From positions 926,117-966,396 of the forward strand of contig BJOX01000019.1 in the NCBI GenBank assembly GCA_009731375.1: 40,280 nucleotides of DNA, in the 5' to 3' direction. The translations under genes and the position numbers were made by a program. The notes under the pieces were generated by a model. It did not search any database and had not been told where the DNA came from. It saw only the letters and a list, made by a program, of their open reading frames with translations. Below are positions 29,370 to 40,158 of this stretch, one piece after another. Origin of the DNA: Paulinella micropora. Its lineage: Eukaryota; Cercozoa; Imbricatea; Euglyphida. The first letter of the stretch is position 1. The number at the start of each line of letters is the position of its first letter.

Positions 29370-29642
29370 GTGGTTATAACCACTAACTCCTTTTGCGCAT
29401 AGGAGTATAAACTAGTGCGTATTCAATTAAAAAAATTGGGCGAAAGTCCTCCTTGTTTGCAAAGGAATTTTATCTACCATACTTGTTGTGTGTGGTAGGT
29501 GGTTGAGCCGGAGTTGCTTCTAAAGAGGAAGACGAAAAAGGTCAATTTAATGATACATATATGTTTTCTCGTAGTGTGCTGTAAAAGGCTATTTGTCTGT
29601 TTTTGTTTCTTTGTATTTGTAATCAATAGGAGGGGCTGCAAC

Positions 29643-29692
29643 AACCTAGAAGAGGCGAGAATTTGATAAAATTCTTGCCGAGTTCTAGGTTA
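29643..29692. ncRNA. Strong stem-loop, possible structured RNA or terminator
   Basis: AACCTAGAA pairs with TTCTAGGTT (9 bp). Inside, AGAATTT pairs with AAATTCT around GATA, and a GGC/GCC pair lies between them. The compact 50-nt hairpin sits between the last viral frame and a GC-rich segment. No known RNA family was recognised. Confidence 0.4.
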
Positions 29693-29699
29693 TCATCTA

Positions 29700-30110
29700 C
29701 TAAGATGGGTGGGGCGCACGGCGCACATGTGGTTCTATGACCCGGGTGGCGGACTCAAGCGGCGGCAAGTGTGCTACGGGGAACCAGGGAGTTAAGAGCT
29801 TCAAGGAAGCAAGGGAGCGGGGTAGCGCGCGGTGGGCGGCGCAACGACTGTGACTCAAGTTTACGCATCATTGGTTATGGGTGCGGGGGTGCAGGACACC
29901 AAGTTAGTTTTATAGAGTTAGTGCATATAGTTGTTGAAAGTTAGAAGGCTCCGTTAATTTCTGAATAAGGCTGCGAATATTTACCATCATATATGCGAGG
30001 TTAGTAGCATAAGGTAGGTAGAGCCGTTAATCCTAAATAGGGGGAGCCATGGACAATTTATTAATAATGTATTTAGTCATACCGGCCCACCCCAAGGATA
30101 ATTACCCATT
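29700..30110. other. GC-rich island in AT-rich surroundings, unexplained
   Basis: About 29700-29900 is GC-rich (GGCGCACGGCGCACATGTGG, GGTAGCGCGCGGTGGGCGGC) with no ORF or clear repeat. Two similar strings follow near 29948 and 30022 (CTCCGTTAATTTCTGAATA; GCCGTTAATCCTAAATAG). It could be a non-coding RNA gene or foreign fragment; I cannot decide. Confidence 0.4.
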
Positions 30111-30114
30111 TTAC

Positions 30115-30288
30115 CTATATCACTCTAAGTGTAACTGTGAATTCAAAGCTTTGGCGGTTTGGGGTTGTGGCGTTTAGTGACGTGTTAAGATCGAGTCCCT
30201 GATCTTTAATTAAGTAAAGTACGACCCTCTCGTTGTCCAGTGTCCCAAACTTTGCAACAGGGATTGAAAGGGTATCACCCAACTCCAT
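30115..30288 (-). CDS. Short possible exon or ORF
   Basis: 57 codons from ATG at 30288: MELGDTLSIPVAKFGTLDNE, then RVVLYLIKDQGLDLN..., ending TVTLRVI. Composition and alternating strands look protein-like, but there is no recognised family and no neighbour supporting it. The frame is open upstream without another ATG, so an exon is possible. Confidence 0.3.
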   Translation of the reverse strand: MELGDTLSIPVAKFGTLDNERVVLYLIKDQGLDLNTSLNATTPNRQSFEFTVTLRVI

Positions 30289-30309
30289 CTTGGCTTCCCA
30301 AAATGCCAA

Positions 30310-32040
30310 AAAAACGACTTCCCGTGGAAAAAAGGCAGCCTGAGGGTCAGCACTTTGAAAAAATAAAAAAATAACTTCGACTCAAAGGACTGAGCTGAAA
30401 TTTTACCAGTCGATTTCTAGGGATTTTTCCACAGTGACATTTTACTAGAGTTTTTTCACAAAAACAGCTCCGGTTGTCTCGGGAGAATTTTTAAAAAATT
30501 AAGCACTAAAAAGTGGATGCCGGCCGGCACCAGAGGATGCCGGCCTGCATCCTAAGTGACATAAACACTTGTCCATATGTTTTTTAATGCCTCACAACAC
30601 AAAGTTAAGTGCGTGGTAAGATCGTTTTTACCCAAATTATAGTATATTAAAATTCAGCTGTAACTAATGAAATTATTTCAATCGGATTCAAAATGTTAAG
30701 TAGTTTTAATAAACGACTCGAATGAAGTTTGTACACTTTTTCACCATATTGGACCGAAAATTTCCCGAATTTTTGCGGGAAAAGTGTTTGGATGGCACAA
30801 CGCTATCGAATTCTTTTTGTTCCTGAAAAATAATCAAAGCAACACGATTATGACTGCTGACTGTTTTTTTGGATTGCTCTATTAGCTTTTGAACTATAAC
30901 ATAATGTACATTATGTCTCAATAAACAATTTCATCAAATTTCAAGAAATTTTCAATATGTCTGAGACGCGAAGAGTCGACCGGAAAACAGCCACTCAATG
31001 GCAGCTGAAACACACACACACACAACAAAAAACAAAAAAACAAAAAAAAAAAAAAAAAAATTAAAACAACTGAATGTCTTACAGCTCATAAATAGGTTGG
31101 AGGAGTCTTAGGCAAGTCCAAGATGTAGGAACGTCAAAAAAGTTTTAACTAGTTTTCTTCTGGATTTCTTGTGTTTTTTCAACAGAAACTACGTAGATTC
31201 GAAGTGAAGCAGACACTTCTCTATTTCAATATTTTTGTATCTATCGCAAGTATATGTCAGAGAGACATGATTACACTAAAAAAACTGGAGGAGGAAGGTC
31301 CAGGAAAAAATGTACAGGCATGTGTAGGTCAGACATGTGAAGTTGTGAAAATCCACTTTTTGGTTTGTAGCTTCTAGGCAAAATCAACAAAAATCCTTTG
31401 GTGGAGCTTTAGTTTATGGTTGTGAAAGACGATTCTAATACTTAAAATTTTTTAAACTGATGAATACTAAGATGTATATGTCCCAAAACAAGAAAAATAC
31501 TGGTTTTGTGATTTTGAGTTTTTGCCTTCCACATACATTTACAAATTACACGAAGTTGGAGAAATACGTTTAATGATACTACAAAACGATTCATCTATTC
31601 ATCTGTGCAAGAAATAATACTCAAGCTACGAAATTTGAGATTTTCGTGTTTCGAAAAAAAATTTAGGTGATTTTTTCCTAGCTGGTTTGTAGCCTACAAG
31701 TAAAAGTATCAAGAAATATTTTGTACAAGTAATAAAAAACACTCAAGGTTACTATGTATATACTTGGATAGCTTTAACATGCTTTGTGGTAAAAGATAGC
31801 TGATACACTAGGGAACCCTTTCCTCTTGCATCTTTTCCTAGACCGGCCGGCGGCCCCGACACCCACCACAAAAAATGATTGAGTTCCCGGGATTTTTTCT
31901 AAAAAATAGTTTTAAAAAACTGCAAAAATGGAGCTCCCTCTGTACAAAAGGCATTTATTGCTTTCAAAAAAATCATTGTCAGTTATCAAAGATCAACACC
32001 TATATTAGGGTCACCCTAAAAAAAATATATCATTGTCCCT
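30310..32040. other. AT-rich non-coding region
   Basis: No supported gene. It contains a near-palindromic GC cluster at about 30517-30552 (GGATGCCGGCCGGCACC and GGATGCCGGCCTGCATCC), a short (CA)n and A-rich tract at 31010-31060, and scattered short ORFs without features. Confidence 0.5.
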
Positions 32041-32045
32041 TTTTT

Positions 32046-32109
32046 TCATATGTAGGTTCTAGTGGTCGTTAGAGCCCCCACTCTAACGACCACTAGAACC
32101 TACATATGA
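32046..32109. repeat. Perfect long hairpin (about 28-29-bp stem, 6-nt loop)
   Basis: The 28 bases at 32047-32074 (starting CATATGTAGGTTCTAGTGGT) are exactly inverted at 32081-32108, with loop CCCCCA. A flanking T-A pair extends the stem by one. No other copy was seen in the window. Confidence 0.92.
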
Positions 32110-32844
32110 GTTGTGTACCAGTGTATTTAATAGAGTTGTTCAAGTCAGTCTGGGAAAAAAATAAGTTAAAAAGTGCGGAAGCCTCGGACTGCCACTTTAC
32201 CTGGTTTGAATGTTATTTTTACCTATCATTATTTCTTATGACTTGGACCGGAAAAAGCGGTCCAGGTGGGGAAAAGATAGATATGGGGGAAAACGGAAAG
32301 TTAACATTTTCTAAAAAGCCAACCGGTAAAGGGAAATAAATTAATCAGTTATATATTAATAACAGCAGTTGAAAACGTAACGTGACAACTACAAGTTATG
32401 ACAGTTGATATTAATAAATAAACGGAAAAATGAAGTAACGGAACTAAAAATAGAAGTGCAAACTTGAAGTATAAGTTTGAAGAAAGTTTAACACAATATT
32501 AATAATTCGGTCCGGTACGATATTCCTTCTGATAAACGGTTCGGAAATGGAATGATAAGAAAGTTCACTCCTTTAAGATCTCAGATCTCAGATGTTTTTC
32601 AACCTCTTTACTGCATGCGAAGCTTGATGAAGATGGCTTCTCCTATCGCTCATAAAGCTCATGTCTGGATTCAAGCACGCATACACTTCAATTATACGAG
32701 CCTAGTTGAAACCAAAGTCACCACAGCGTTGAAGCAAGGCACACCATGAGCAGAAAGGCCTACTGTACACGGAATTGTAGCCAGACTAATGCCTCGAATT
32801 CGGAATGAGGAGTGGGGAAGAAGGGTGCAGGTAAAACGATCAAT
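32110..32844. other. Intergenic, nothing identified
   Basis: AT-rich DNA with short uninformative ORFs; lies downstream of the stop of the spliced two-TM protein gene, so it includes that gene's 3' UTR. Confidence 0.4.
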
Positions 32845-35088
32845 TTAATGTGCATGCAGTTTTTCGGCCGCCTCCTTTGCCTTCATTTCTTTGTCCCGCT
32901 TGGCATAAAATTCATCCAGCTCCTGCACAGACGTAGAAGAGAAACCGCAGGAAATCGTCATGAACGTATGTCACATTCCTCGCTATGAATCATCCACTAT
33001 TAATCATCAGCTACTACATAGATGATAGGAACTACCACAAGAAATTACCATAACGTACAAGCATAGCTAACGTGAAAAAATTGCCCCCCCCCCCAAAAAA
33101 AAAAATCGCGTCGATTTGAGTAATTAGCTTTTATATTATGAGCACTCTGACTAGGACTATTAATACTTATGAATTATTTTCTACTATTTGTACAACGTTT
33201 TATTATTATTAAAAAAAAATGTGGGAAAAAAAACTTACTGTAATAATAATAATAATAATAATAATAATGATAGTGCTTCTCTGTCAATGGCTGATGCATT
33301 TCTGCACATGCGCCTCCATCGTCTCACCCGTGAGGGGAGTACGAAGAATTGACGATAAGCNNNNNNNNNNNNNNNNNNNNNNNNNNNNNNNNNNNNNNNN
33401 NNNNNNNNNNNNNNNNNNNNNNNNNNNNNNNNNNNNNNNNNNNNNNNNNNNNNNNNNNNNNNNNNNNNNNNNNNNNNNNNNNNNNNNNNNNNNNNNNNNN
33501 NNNNNNNNNNNNNNNNNNNNNNNNNNNNNNNNNNNNNNNNNNNNNNNNNNNNNNNNNNNNNNNNNNNNNNNNNNNNNNNNNNNNNNNNNNNNNNNNNNNN
33601 NNNNNNNNNNNNNNNNNNNNNNNNNNNNNNNNNNNNNNNNNNNNNNNNNNNNNNNNNNNNNNNNNNNNNNNNNNNNNNNNNNNNNNNNNNNNNNNNNNNN
33701 NNNNNNNNNNNNNNNNNNNNNNNNNNNNNNNNNNNNNNNNNNNNNNNNNNNCTCTTGCAAGACGTCACCGAATGTGCAAGTGCATACACCAAGCGCGGTT
33801 GCTAGAGCTGCCTCGAAACCCCACCCATAACAATCTGGTGTCTGCTGGGTCCTGGGCTATCAACCAGCATATGCGGAGTTTAAGATCTTTTACGCGCGCA
33901 ACGACCCTCCTCCCCAGCATCTACCACCAAAGGGTTATAGTTGGCGTCACAGTTTAACGCCTTGAGGCCATTGGGCTGGAACTCTGTTTAGCAAGTGTGA
34001 CTAGGTTTTTTCATCGGGATTTCCCTCAAATATGTCACAGTCAACACTCCAAGAATAATAATAATAATAATAGTAATAATAAACCACTCCAAGAATCAAA
34101 CAAATCAATAAGTGTGTGATCCATACGTTACGACTGCGATGGCTCACTTAGCAAATACGTTTTACATGTCGTGAGCGGGCAATCAAAGACAAAACAAACA
34201 TGAACGGCATATACAAAATGCACATGATCGTTAGACATAGATTGCAAAAATTAGATCGCTTCCAGAATGAAGATCACCTTCTGCCATTTCGGGTGCCAGT
34301 ATTCGGCTGCTCTTTGTTGTTGCTTGTAACCGATGTATCCACCCAACACGATCCCGAAGACGACTGACACAACAGACAAGTAAGCTGGGTGCTGTTTCTG
34401 GGAGGATTAACGTCTGAAAAAGTGAAAGTGTTGAACCTCCGAACGGTCGGTAGAGGAAGGGCTTTCTAACGTCCTTGGCGTAGCCCATCCAAGGGTATCC
34501 AGGGTCTGGCACTAAGGGTGGAAAGTGAGTGTCTCATAATCTTGCAGTAGAATTTTTGATTCGACACACAAGTCCTCAATCATCTCCGTTTCCTTCAAGT
34601 CCTGGGAATGAGACAAGATTACTGACAAGCAAACGCAATTCCAGAGAAGGGCAGACATACCAGTGGCCAAGAGGATGTTATTGTAGTAGAGAGCCCAAGC
34701 TGTCCATCCACCAATAGCCATCCCCATATATCTTCCTCCTTCTGGGCCTGCAGACAAACAGAAACGACAACATCATGACTAACTGGGAGATCTAATAGGG
34801 TAGGATGAGCTTAGGAGGACTCCTAAAACGATTTCAAAAGAGAGATATGTCAACGAGCAAGACACGGAGGAGGGCGAGCGAGCGCGAACGAAAGGTTCAC
34901 AAACAGACCAAGTGCATGCACAAGCTACAATATTCTCTGGGGGTTTTTTTTTTCTTCTGCTTTTCACTTCTAGTATTTCTTTTTGCAAAAATAGTGCAAG
35001 AAACTGAGGATCTGTGTTGTACAAAGCATGCAACCCAACAAACGGGAGAAAGAAGAGAGAAAGAAGAGGGGCGAGGCTTACTCGGCAT
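32845..35088 (-). CDS. Five-exon gene for a small two-TM (probably mitochondrial) protein
   Basis: Exons by eye: 35088-35082, 34747-34661, 34511-34471 (end uncertain), 34397-34278, 32922-32845. All joints are in phase with GT...AG boundaries, giving about 110 residues. It starts MPSPEGGRYMGMAIGGWTAW with a first hydrophobic helix through YYNNILLATV, then PDPGYPWMGYAKD, then a Gly-patterned second helix (YLSVVSVVFGIVLGGYIGY), and an amphipathic charged tail ending EAAEKLHAH. Size and layout resemble supernumerary subunits of mitochondrial membrane complexes; that is inference. The intron 3 donor (GTTAGA at 34470) is weak; reading on through VRKPFLYRPFG is an alternative exon end. Intron 4 (about 1.35 kb) contains a SINE piece and the largest assembly gap. 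Confidence 0.62.
33271..33360 (-). mobile_element. SINE fragment cut by assembly gap
   Basis: Preceded by (ATA)n at about 33242-33270, it reads AGTGCTTCTCTGTCAATGGC and on to the gap, matching the tail part of the SINEs at 37370-37640, 39845-40088 and 40159 onward. The tRNA-like head would lie inside the N run. Confidence 0.8.
33361..33751. other. Assembly gap (391 N)
   Basis: Unknown sequence inside intron 4 of the two-TM protein gene, likely repeat-rich given the SINE at its left edge. Confidence 0.99.
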
Positions 35089-35247
35089 GGTTGCAAATAT
35101 AAACCAAACTCTGCCACTATGCAAACGTCCGGCCTGTGGAAGAAAGAAAGACGAGGGTTTCACGGGAAGTTGTACGTTTCTTTTCTGAGAATATTTAGGG
35201 CTTCGTGAGGTCGCCTCAGAAGACCACACATAATAACCTCCGCCGCT
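35089..35247. promoter_or_regulatory. Bidirectional upstream region
   Basis: 159 bp separate the start codons of the two-TM protein gene (minus) and the basic-protein gene (plus). Part is 5' UTR of each. Divergent compact layout suggests a shared promoter; no TATA-like box stands out. Confidence 0.4.
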
Positions 35248-35812
35248 ATGTCAATAGAGGAAGTCGTGGTCGAGGCCCTGGAAGGCAAGCAAAGCGAAAA
35301 TCACGCCATCGAGCAGCAAGCAGACGGGAAGGAAATGGGAGACAGGGGAATTTTCGACGAGAAGGTGCTCGACCGAAATTATTCTCCAATTTCTTTCTTC
35401 GTCACTTTCGTTGCCTTTTGTTCTTGTTGTTTTTGTTGTTTTCATTTCCTTGTCAAGTGTCTTCATTCTTGCAACTTTGCGTTGGTATTGGAATTGTGCT
35501 TCCTTGTTAGCTTGCAAGCTCATCCCTCATGGCGCCTACGTTTTCCTCTCCGCCTTTGGGCACCTTTCGCAAAGCAACTTACCTCACACTTCTGAAGGAA
35601 TTCACCAAGCAGCAGGTAGGAAATAGTGTGTGAGTTGATCAACTGAGGGTAGAAGGAAGTTTGTCACTTTTGTCCCACCCACCGAACCACTTATTTCGCC
35701 GCGAAAATCAAGCCAACTACCCAATCAACCAACTACCCTCACTTTCTTCGTTTGTTGTGTTTGTGTTTACAGAAAGACCTGGCCCAAAAGACTGGAGAGA
35801 AACGGCGGTAAC
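35248..35812 (+). CDS. Three-exon gene for a small charged protein
   Basis: Exons 35248-35364, 35511-35615 and 35774-35812, joined in phase 0 at both introns (146 and 158 nt, GT...AG, pyrimidine-rich), give 86 residues. It starts MSIEEVVVEALEGKQSENHA and ends with a basic helix (ATYLTLLKEFTKQQ then KDLAQKTGEKRR). The middle is Ser/Pro-rich (LMAPTFSSPPLGTF). The first donor (AAG then GTGCTC) is weak, so translation might instead begin at the internal ATG 35529, giving 41 residues. No family recognised. It is divergent from the two-TM protein gene. Confidence 0.45.
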
Positions 35813-36149
35813 TTTCGATTCAAAACCTTTTGATTGATCAGAAGTGGAAACAATCTGTTGAAATTTTTGACAGGCGGCACCTTCGAAAACCTCTCGTGAC
35901 ACGTCTTGGGTACTTCCACTCGTTTTGACACACATCTCGCCCAGTCGCACTCAAAAAACGAATGTGATTGTGCTGCATATTAGGAGTTGTGCGAGCAAGC
36001 GCATGGTGTTGGCTTTTGAGCTTGCTCTTTTCTTTGCCCCACACCCAGGTGCATCGCCGATCCAATTTGATGGAAAGACCGATAGATAAAACAAGTAGGT
36101 TGGTAGGGTATGTAGTTGGTAGGGTAGGTAGGTTGGTAGGGTAGGTAGT

Positions 36150-36760
<611 letters not shown>

Positions 36761-36913
36761 TGTGTGAACATGAAGAAAGACAGGGAAGAGAGAGAGACAG
36801 AGAAGAGAGAGAGAGAGAGAAGAGCGGAGAGAAGAGATGGAAATATTATATTTCATCCCTGCGTTCTTGCACTATTTTCACGCATGTGATGTGATGTGCT
36901 GTGTGTGTGCTAG

Positions 36914-37148
36914 AGGTGGATTTGGGCGCCTTCAGTTTGCACCACATCACGCGCTCCATCTCACACTTCGCCTCCACAGACGTCAACAAGGTGCGCATCT
37001 CTCTCTCTCTCTCTCTCTCGTGTACACATGGATGTATATATCTCCAGATGTATCTGCTTAAAGCGAACGTGCTGCCGCTCCTGATTGCGCTCTTGGTCTG
37101 CACTCCTGAACAGGTGCCAATCTCTTCTCTTCTCTTCTTTTCTTTTCC

Positions 37149-37210
<62 letters not shown>

Positions 37211-37307
37211 GCACTCCTGAACAGGTGCCAATCTCTTCTCTTCTCTTCTTTTCTTTTCCTTATTATTATTATTATTATTATCATCATCATCAGCAGCATC
37301 AGCATCA

Positions 37308-37369
<62 letters not shown>

Positions 37370-37657
37370 GGACACCGTGATAGCCCAGTGGTCAAGTTCT
37401 ACCATCTGGGCCCTGTCGCCAGTTCGATTCCCGTCGGTGCCACCAGTATTTTCATTGAACATACCGGTCTATTTCTGGACCAGTATTTTCATTGAACATA
37501 CCGGCCCGTCTGGAAGTGTTGGAACTGCCCTTGCGGGGGTGTCATTAGAGCTTATCGTCAATTCTTCGTACTCCCCTCACGGGTGAGACGATGGAGGCGC
37601 ATGTGCAGAAATGCATCAGCCATTGACAGAGAAGCACTATCATTATTATCATTATTA

Positions 37658-37693
<36 letters not shown>

Positions 37694-37784
37694 CGCTCCT
37701 GATTGCGCTCTTGGTCTGCACTCCTGAACCGGTGCCAATCTCTTCTTTTTCTCTTCTTTTCTTTTCTTTTCCTTATTATTATTA

Positions 37785-37825
<41 letters not shown>

Positions 37826-37948
37826 GTTATTATGATTGCGCTCTTGGTCTGCACTCCTGAACAGGTGCCAATCTTTTCTCTTCTCTTCTTTTCTTTTGTT
37901 TTCCTTATTATTACTATTATTATTATTAAAATTATTATTATTATTATC

Positions 37949-37982
<34 letters not shown>

Positions 37983-38902
37983 TCTTATCTTATCTTATCT
38001 TATCTCATCTCATCTCATCTTATCTTATCTTATCTTATCTTATCTTATCGTATCTTATCTCATCTCATCTTATCTCATCTTATCTCATCTTATCTTATCT
38101 TATCTCATCTTATCTTATCTTATCTTATCTTTATCTTTATTTTTATCTTTATTTTTATCTTTATCGTTATCTTTATCTTTATCTTATCTTATCTTACTTT
38201 ACCTTACCTTACCTTACCCTTACCCTTACCCTTACCCTTACCTTTACCTTTACCTTTACCTTTACCTCCTTACCTTACCTTACCTTACCTTACCTTACCA
38301 TACCATACCATGCATCATATCGTATCATACCATACCATATCATATCATATCATATCATATATTTTGCATTTGGCATGTATGTGTTGTGTCCAGCTGCCTG
38401 GGCTGAGTACTTCCTCCAAGAAACAGGTGCTTCTCCTTCCGTGTCTTTCTTCTTCTTCTTCTTCTTCTTCTTCTTCTTCTTCTTCTTCGTCTTCTTCTTC
38501 TTCTTCTTCTTCTTCTTCTTCTTCTTCTGCTTCTGCTTCTGCTTCTTCTGCTTCTTCTTCTGCTTCTTCTTCTGCTTCTTCTGCTTCTTCTTCTTCTTCT
38601 TCTTCTTCTTCTTCTTCTTCTTCTTCTCCTCATCCTACTCCTACTCCTCCTCCTCTTCCTTCTATTTATTTATTCATTTATTTGTGTATGTATTCATCTG
38701 TTTATTCGTTTACTTACTATTAATTTAGTCATTTATTTGTTTATGTATTCATCTATTTATTCATTTACTTATTTGCATGCCGCTGTCCTTGTTGCAGTGT
38801 GCGTGTTATATACAGGAACGTGTCGTCACCATGTCACCTATGATATAATGTATAATAAAGAAATATGTTTTGTGCGTGTTGTATCTCACTCTCTCTCTCC
38901 CA

Positions 38903-38975
<73 letters not shown>

Positions 38976-39017
38976 CATATATATGTATATATATACATAT
39001 ATAAATATACATATGTG

Positions 39018-39072
<55 letters not shown>

Positions 39073-39146
39073 GTATATATGCAGGAAACGTGTCGTTACC
39101 GGGCCACGTGTGCGCTAGCGCGACTCGCCTCCGTGGTGGAGAAGGC

Positions 39147-39150
<4 letters not shown>
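36914..39150 (+). CDS. Armadillo-repeat protein gene, internal exons
   Basis: Exons visible by eye: 36914-36990, 37048-37113, probably 38394-38426 ([11 protein letters not shown]), and 39085-39150. Introns are GT...AG and phase 0. The translation follows the armadillo pattern: [19 protein letters not shown], then NK / [16 protein letters not shown], then after a short loop [20 protein letters not shown], matching the usual 'valine-x-PLL-x-LL ... RYAACALANLA' layout. Such repeats form helical scaffolds for protein binding. Start and end are not found; further exons may lie beyond 39150 or upstream of 36914. Introns consist almost wholly of microsatellites, a SINE and copies of the second exon's end. 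Confidence 0.65.
37080..37905 (+). repeat. Four copies of an exon end plus intron start, spaced by (TTA)n
   Basis: The segment CTCTTGGTCTGCACTCCTGA + ACAGGTGCCAATCTCTTCTC + pyrimidine tract occurs at about 37080-37150 (the real exon), 37211-37260, 37693-37772 and 37834-37903. Each is followed by (ATT)n. Copies 2-4 are fragments of the armadillo exon with its splice donor. Confidence 0.85.
37370..37640 (+). mobile_element. tRNA-derived SINE, full-length copy
   Basis: Head: GATAGCCCAGTGGTCAAGTT (box A-like) and CAGTTCGATTCCCGTCGG (box B-like), the internal RNA polymerase III promoter of a tRNA. The body contains a duplicated CCAGTATTTTCATTGAACAT unit and ends AGTGCTTCTC complement, followed by a (TCATTA/ATT)n tail. 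Lies in an intron of the armadillo gene. Confidence 0.85.
37980..38360. repeat. (TTATC)n drifting into (TTACC)n and (CATAT)n
   Basis: Pentanucleotide repeat whose unit changes stepwise along the array: TTATC/TCATC, TTTATC, TTACC, CCCTTA, TTACC, CATAC, CATAT. Intronic, non-coding. Confidence 0.95.
38440..39084. repeat. (CTT)n, TTTA-rich and (TA)n intronic repeats
   Basis: (CTT)n with CTG interruptions at 38445-38630; TTTATTCA-like repeats at 38660-38775; (CT)n at 38890-38920 and (TA)n/(ATAC)n at 38921-39080. A string ACAGGAACGTGTCGTCACCA at about 38812 resembles the acceptor and start of the last armadillo exon and may be a decayed copy. Confidence 0.9.
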
Positions 39151-39201
<51 letters not shown>

Positions 39202-39273
39202 GCGATCCCACCCGCCAGCTATGATAAGACAAAAAATAGAATGATGATAGTAATAACAATAATAGTAAGAAAA

Positions 39274-39310
<37 letters not shown>
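39151..39310. repeat. (CT)n and (AAT)n microsatellites
   Basis: (CT)n begins directly at the donor of the last visible armadillo exon (39151-39198), and (AAT)n lies at about 39275-39310. Between them is short unique sequence. Confidence 0.93.
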
Positions 39311-39312
<2 letters not shown>

Positions 39313-39783
39313 TGTATTGATCTGTCATGGCTGAGCCCGAGGGCCATGCGCCTCCATCCCTCGACCCAACAGGGACTACAGGGAGTATGTTGGGGAGGGA
39401 GGAGTAACTCTAACCATCCTGCATAGAAAGCCTCAAAAGGACATCCCTACTACCCGCACTGTGTCGGGTACCTTGCAGGAAATCAACTACAAATGATGAT
39501 CTTCCCCGCGTGAGAGCTCCACGAGACTGGGTAGGTCCCGCATGGAGGTACTCATAGGGGTAGCAGACATTCATGCGGTCTGCCAGCGCATGAGGACGTT
39601 TGGCGGTAAGTCTGGGACGCCTCGAAACCCGTCACCACCCCTAGATCTCTGAATGTATATACCCCTTTGACCCCACGTGGTGTATGTCTTATAAAAAACA
39701 ACACAACACCATAGCCTCGGAACCAGTGGGAAGAGGCCCAACCACCTCCTCTTCCCGTGGGGTGCCATACTGTGCACCCCTCC

Positions 39784-39820
<37 letters not shown>

Positions 39821-39844
39821 TAATAATAATAATAATGATGATAA
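39311..39844. mobile_element. Probable interspersed element with (TAA)n tail
   Basis: About 470 bp of unique-looking, GC-balanced sequence ending in (ATA)n at 39784-39835, directly followed by a SINE. The layout (body plus TAA-type tail) matches the other retroposons here, and CCTCGAAACCC is shared with the DNA right of the 33.7-kb gap. No ORF or recognised family. Confidence 0.4.
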
Positions 39845-40087
39845 TAGTGCTTCTCTGTCAATGGCGAATGCATTTCTGCACATGTGCCTCCATCGTCTCA
39901 CCCGCGAGGGGAGTACGAAGATTTGACGATAGGCTCTACTGACACCCCCGCAAGGCAGCTCCAAGCCTTCCAGACAGACCAATACTTTCAAAGAAAATAT
40001 CCTTTGAAAATACTGGCACCGACGGGAATCGAACTGGCTACAGGTCCCAGATGGTAGACCTTAACCACTGGGCTATCGGGGTGCCAC

Positions 40088-40088
<1 letters not shown>
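39845..40088 (-). mobile_element. tRNA-derived SINE, full-length copy
   Basis: Same element as 37370-37640 in reverse. The head at the right end carries the box B complement (GGGAATCGAACTGG) and the box A complement (CCACTGGGCTATC). The (ATA)n tail lies on its left side. Differs from the other copies by several substitutions. Confidence 0.85.
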
Positions 40089-40138
<50 letters not shown>

Positions 40139-40158
40139 CATAATAATCATAATAAGAA
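40089..40158. repeat. (ATA)n microsatellite
   Basis: Trinucleotide tail of the SINE that follows at 40159. Confidence 0.95.

Noticed and set aside
34231-34512. 93-residue single-exon ORF starting at a GTG
   Set aside because: Better explained as exons 3 and 4 of the spliced two-TM protein gene; the downstream hydrophobic helix is in a different frame reached by splicing.
37370-37450. tRNA gene
   Set aside because: Box A and box B are present but the cloverleaf is imperfect and the sequence continues into a SINE body found in several copies.
38200-38270. Interstitial telomere
   Set aside because: The unit is CCCTTA/TTACC drifting along the array, not the TTAGGG or TTTAGGG type, and it grades into other pentamers.
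37703-38728. 341-codon frame
   Set aside because: Translates ATT, TTATC and CTT repeats plus a duplicated exon fragment; not a gene.
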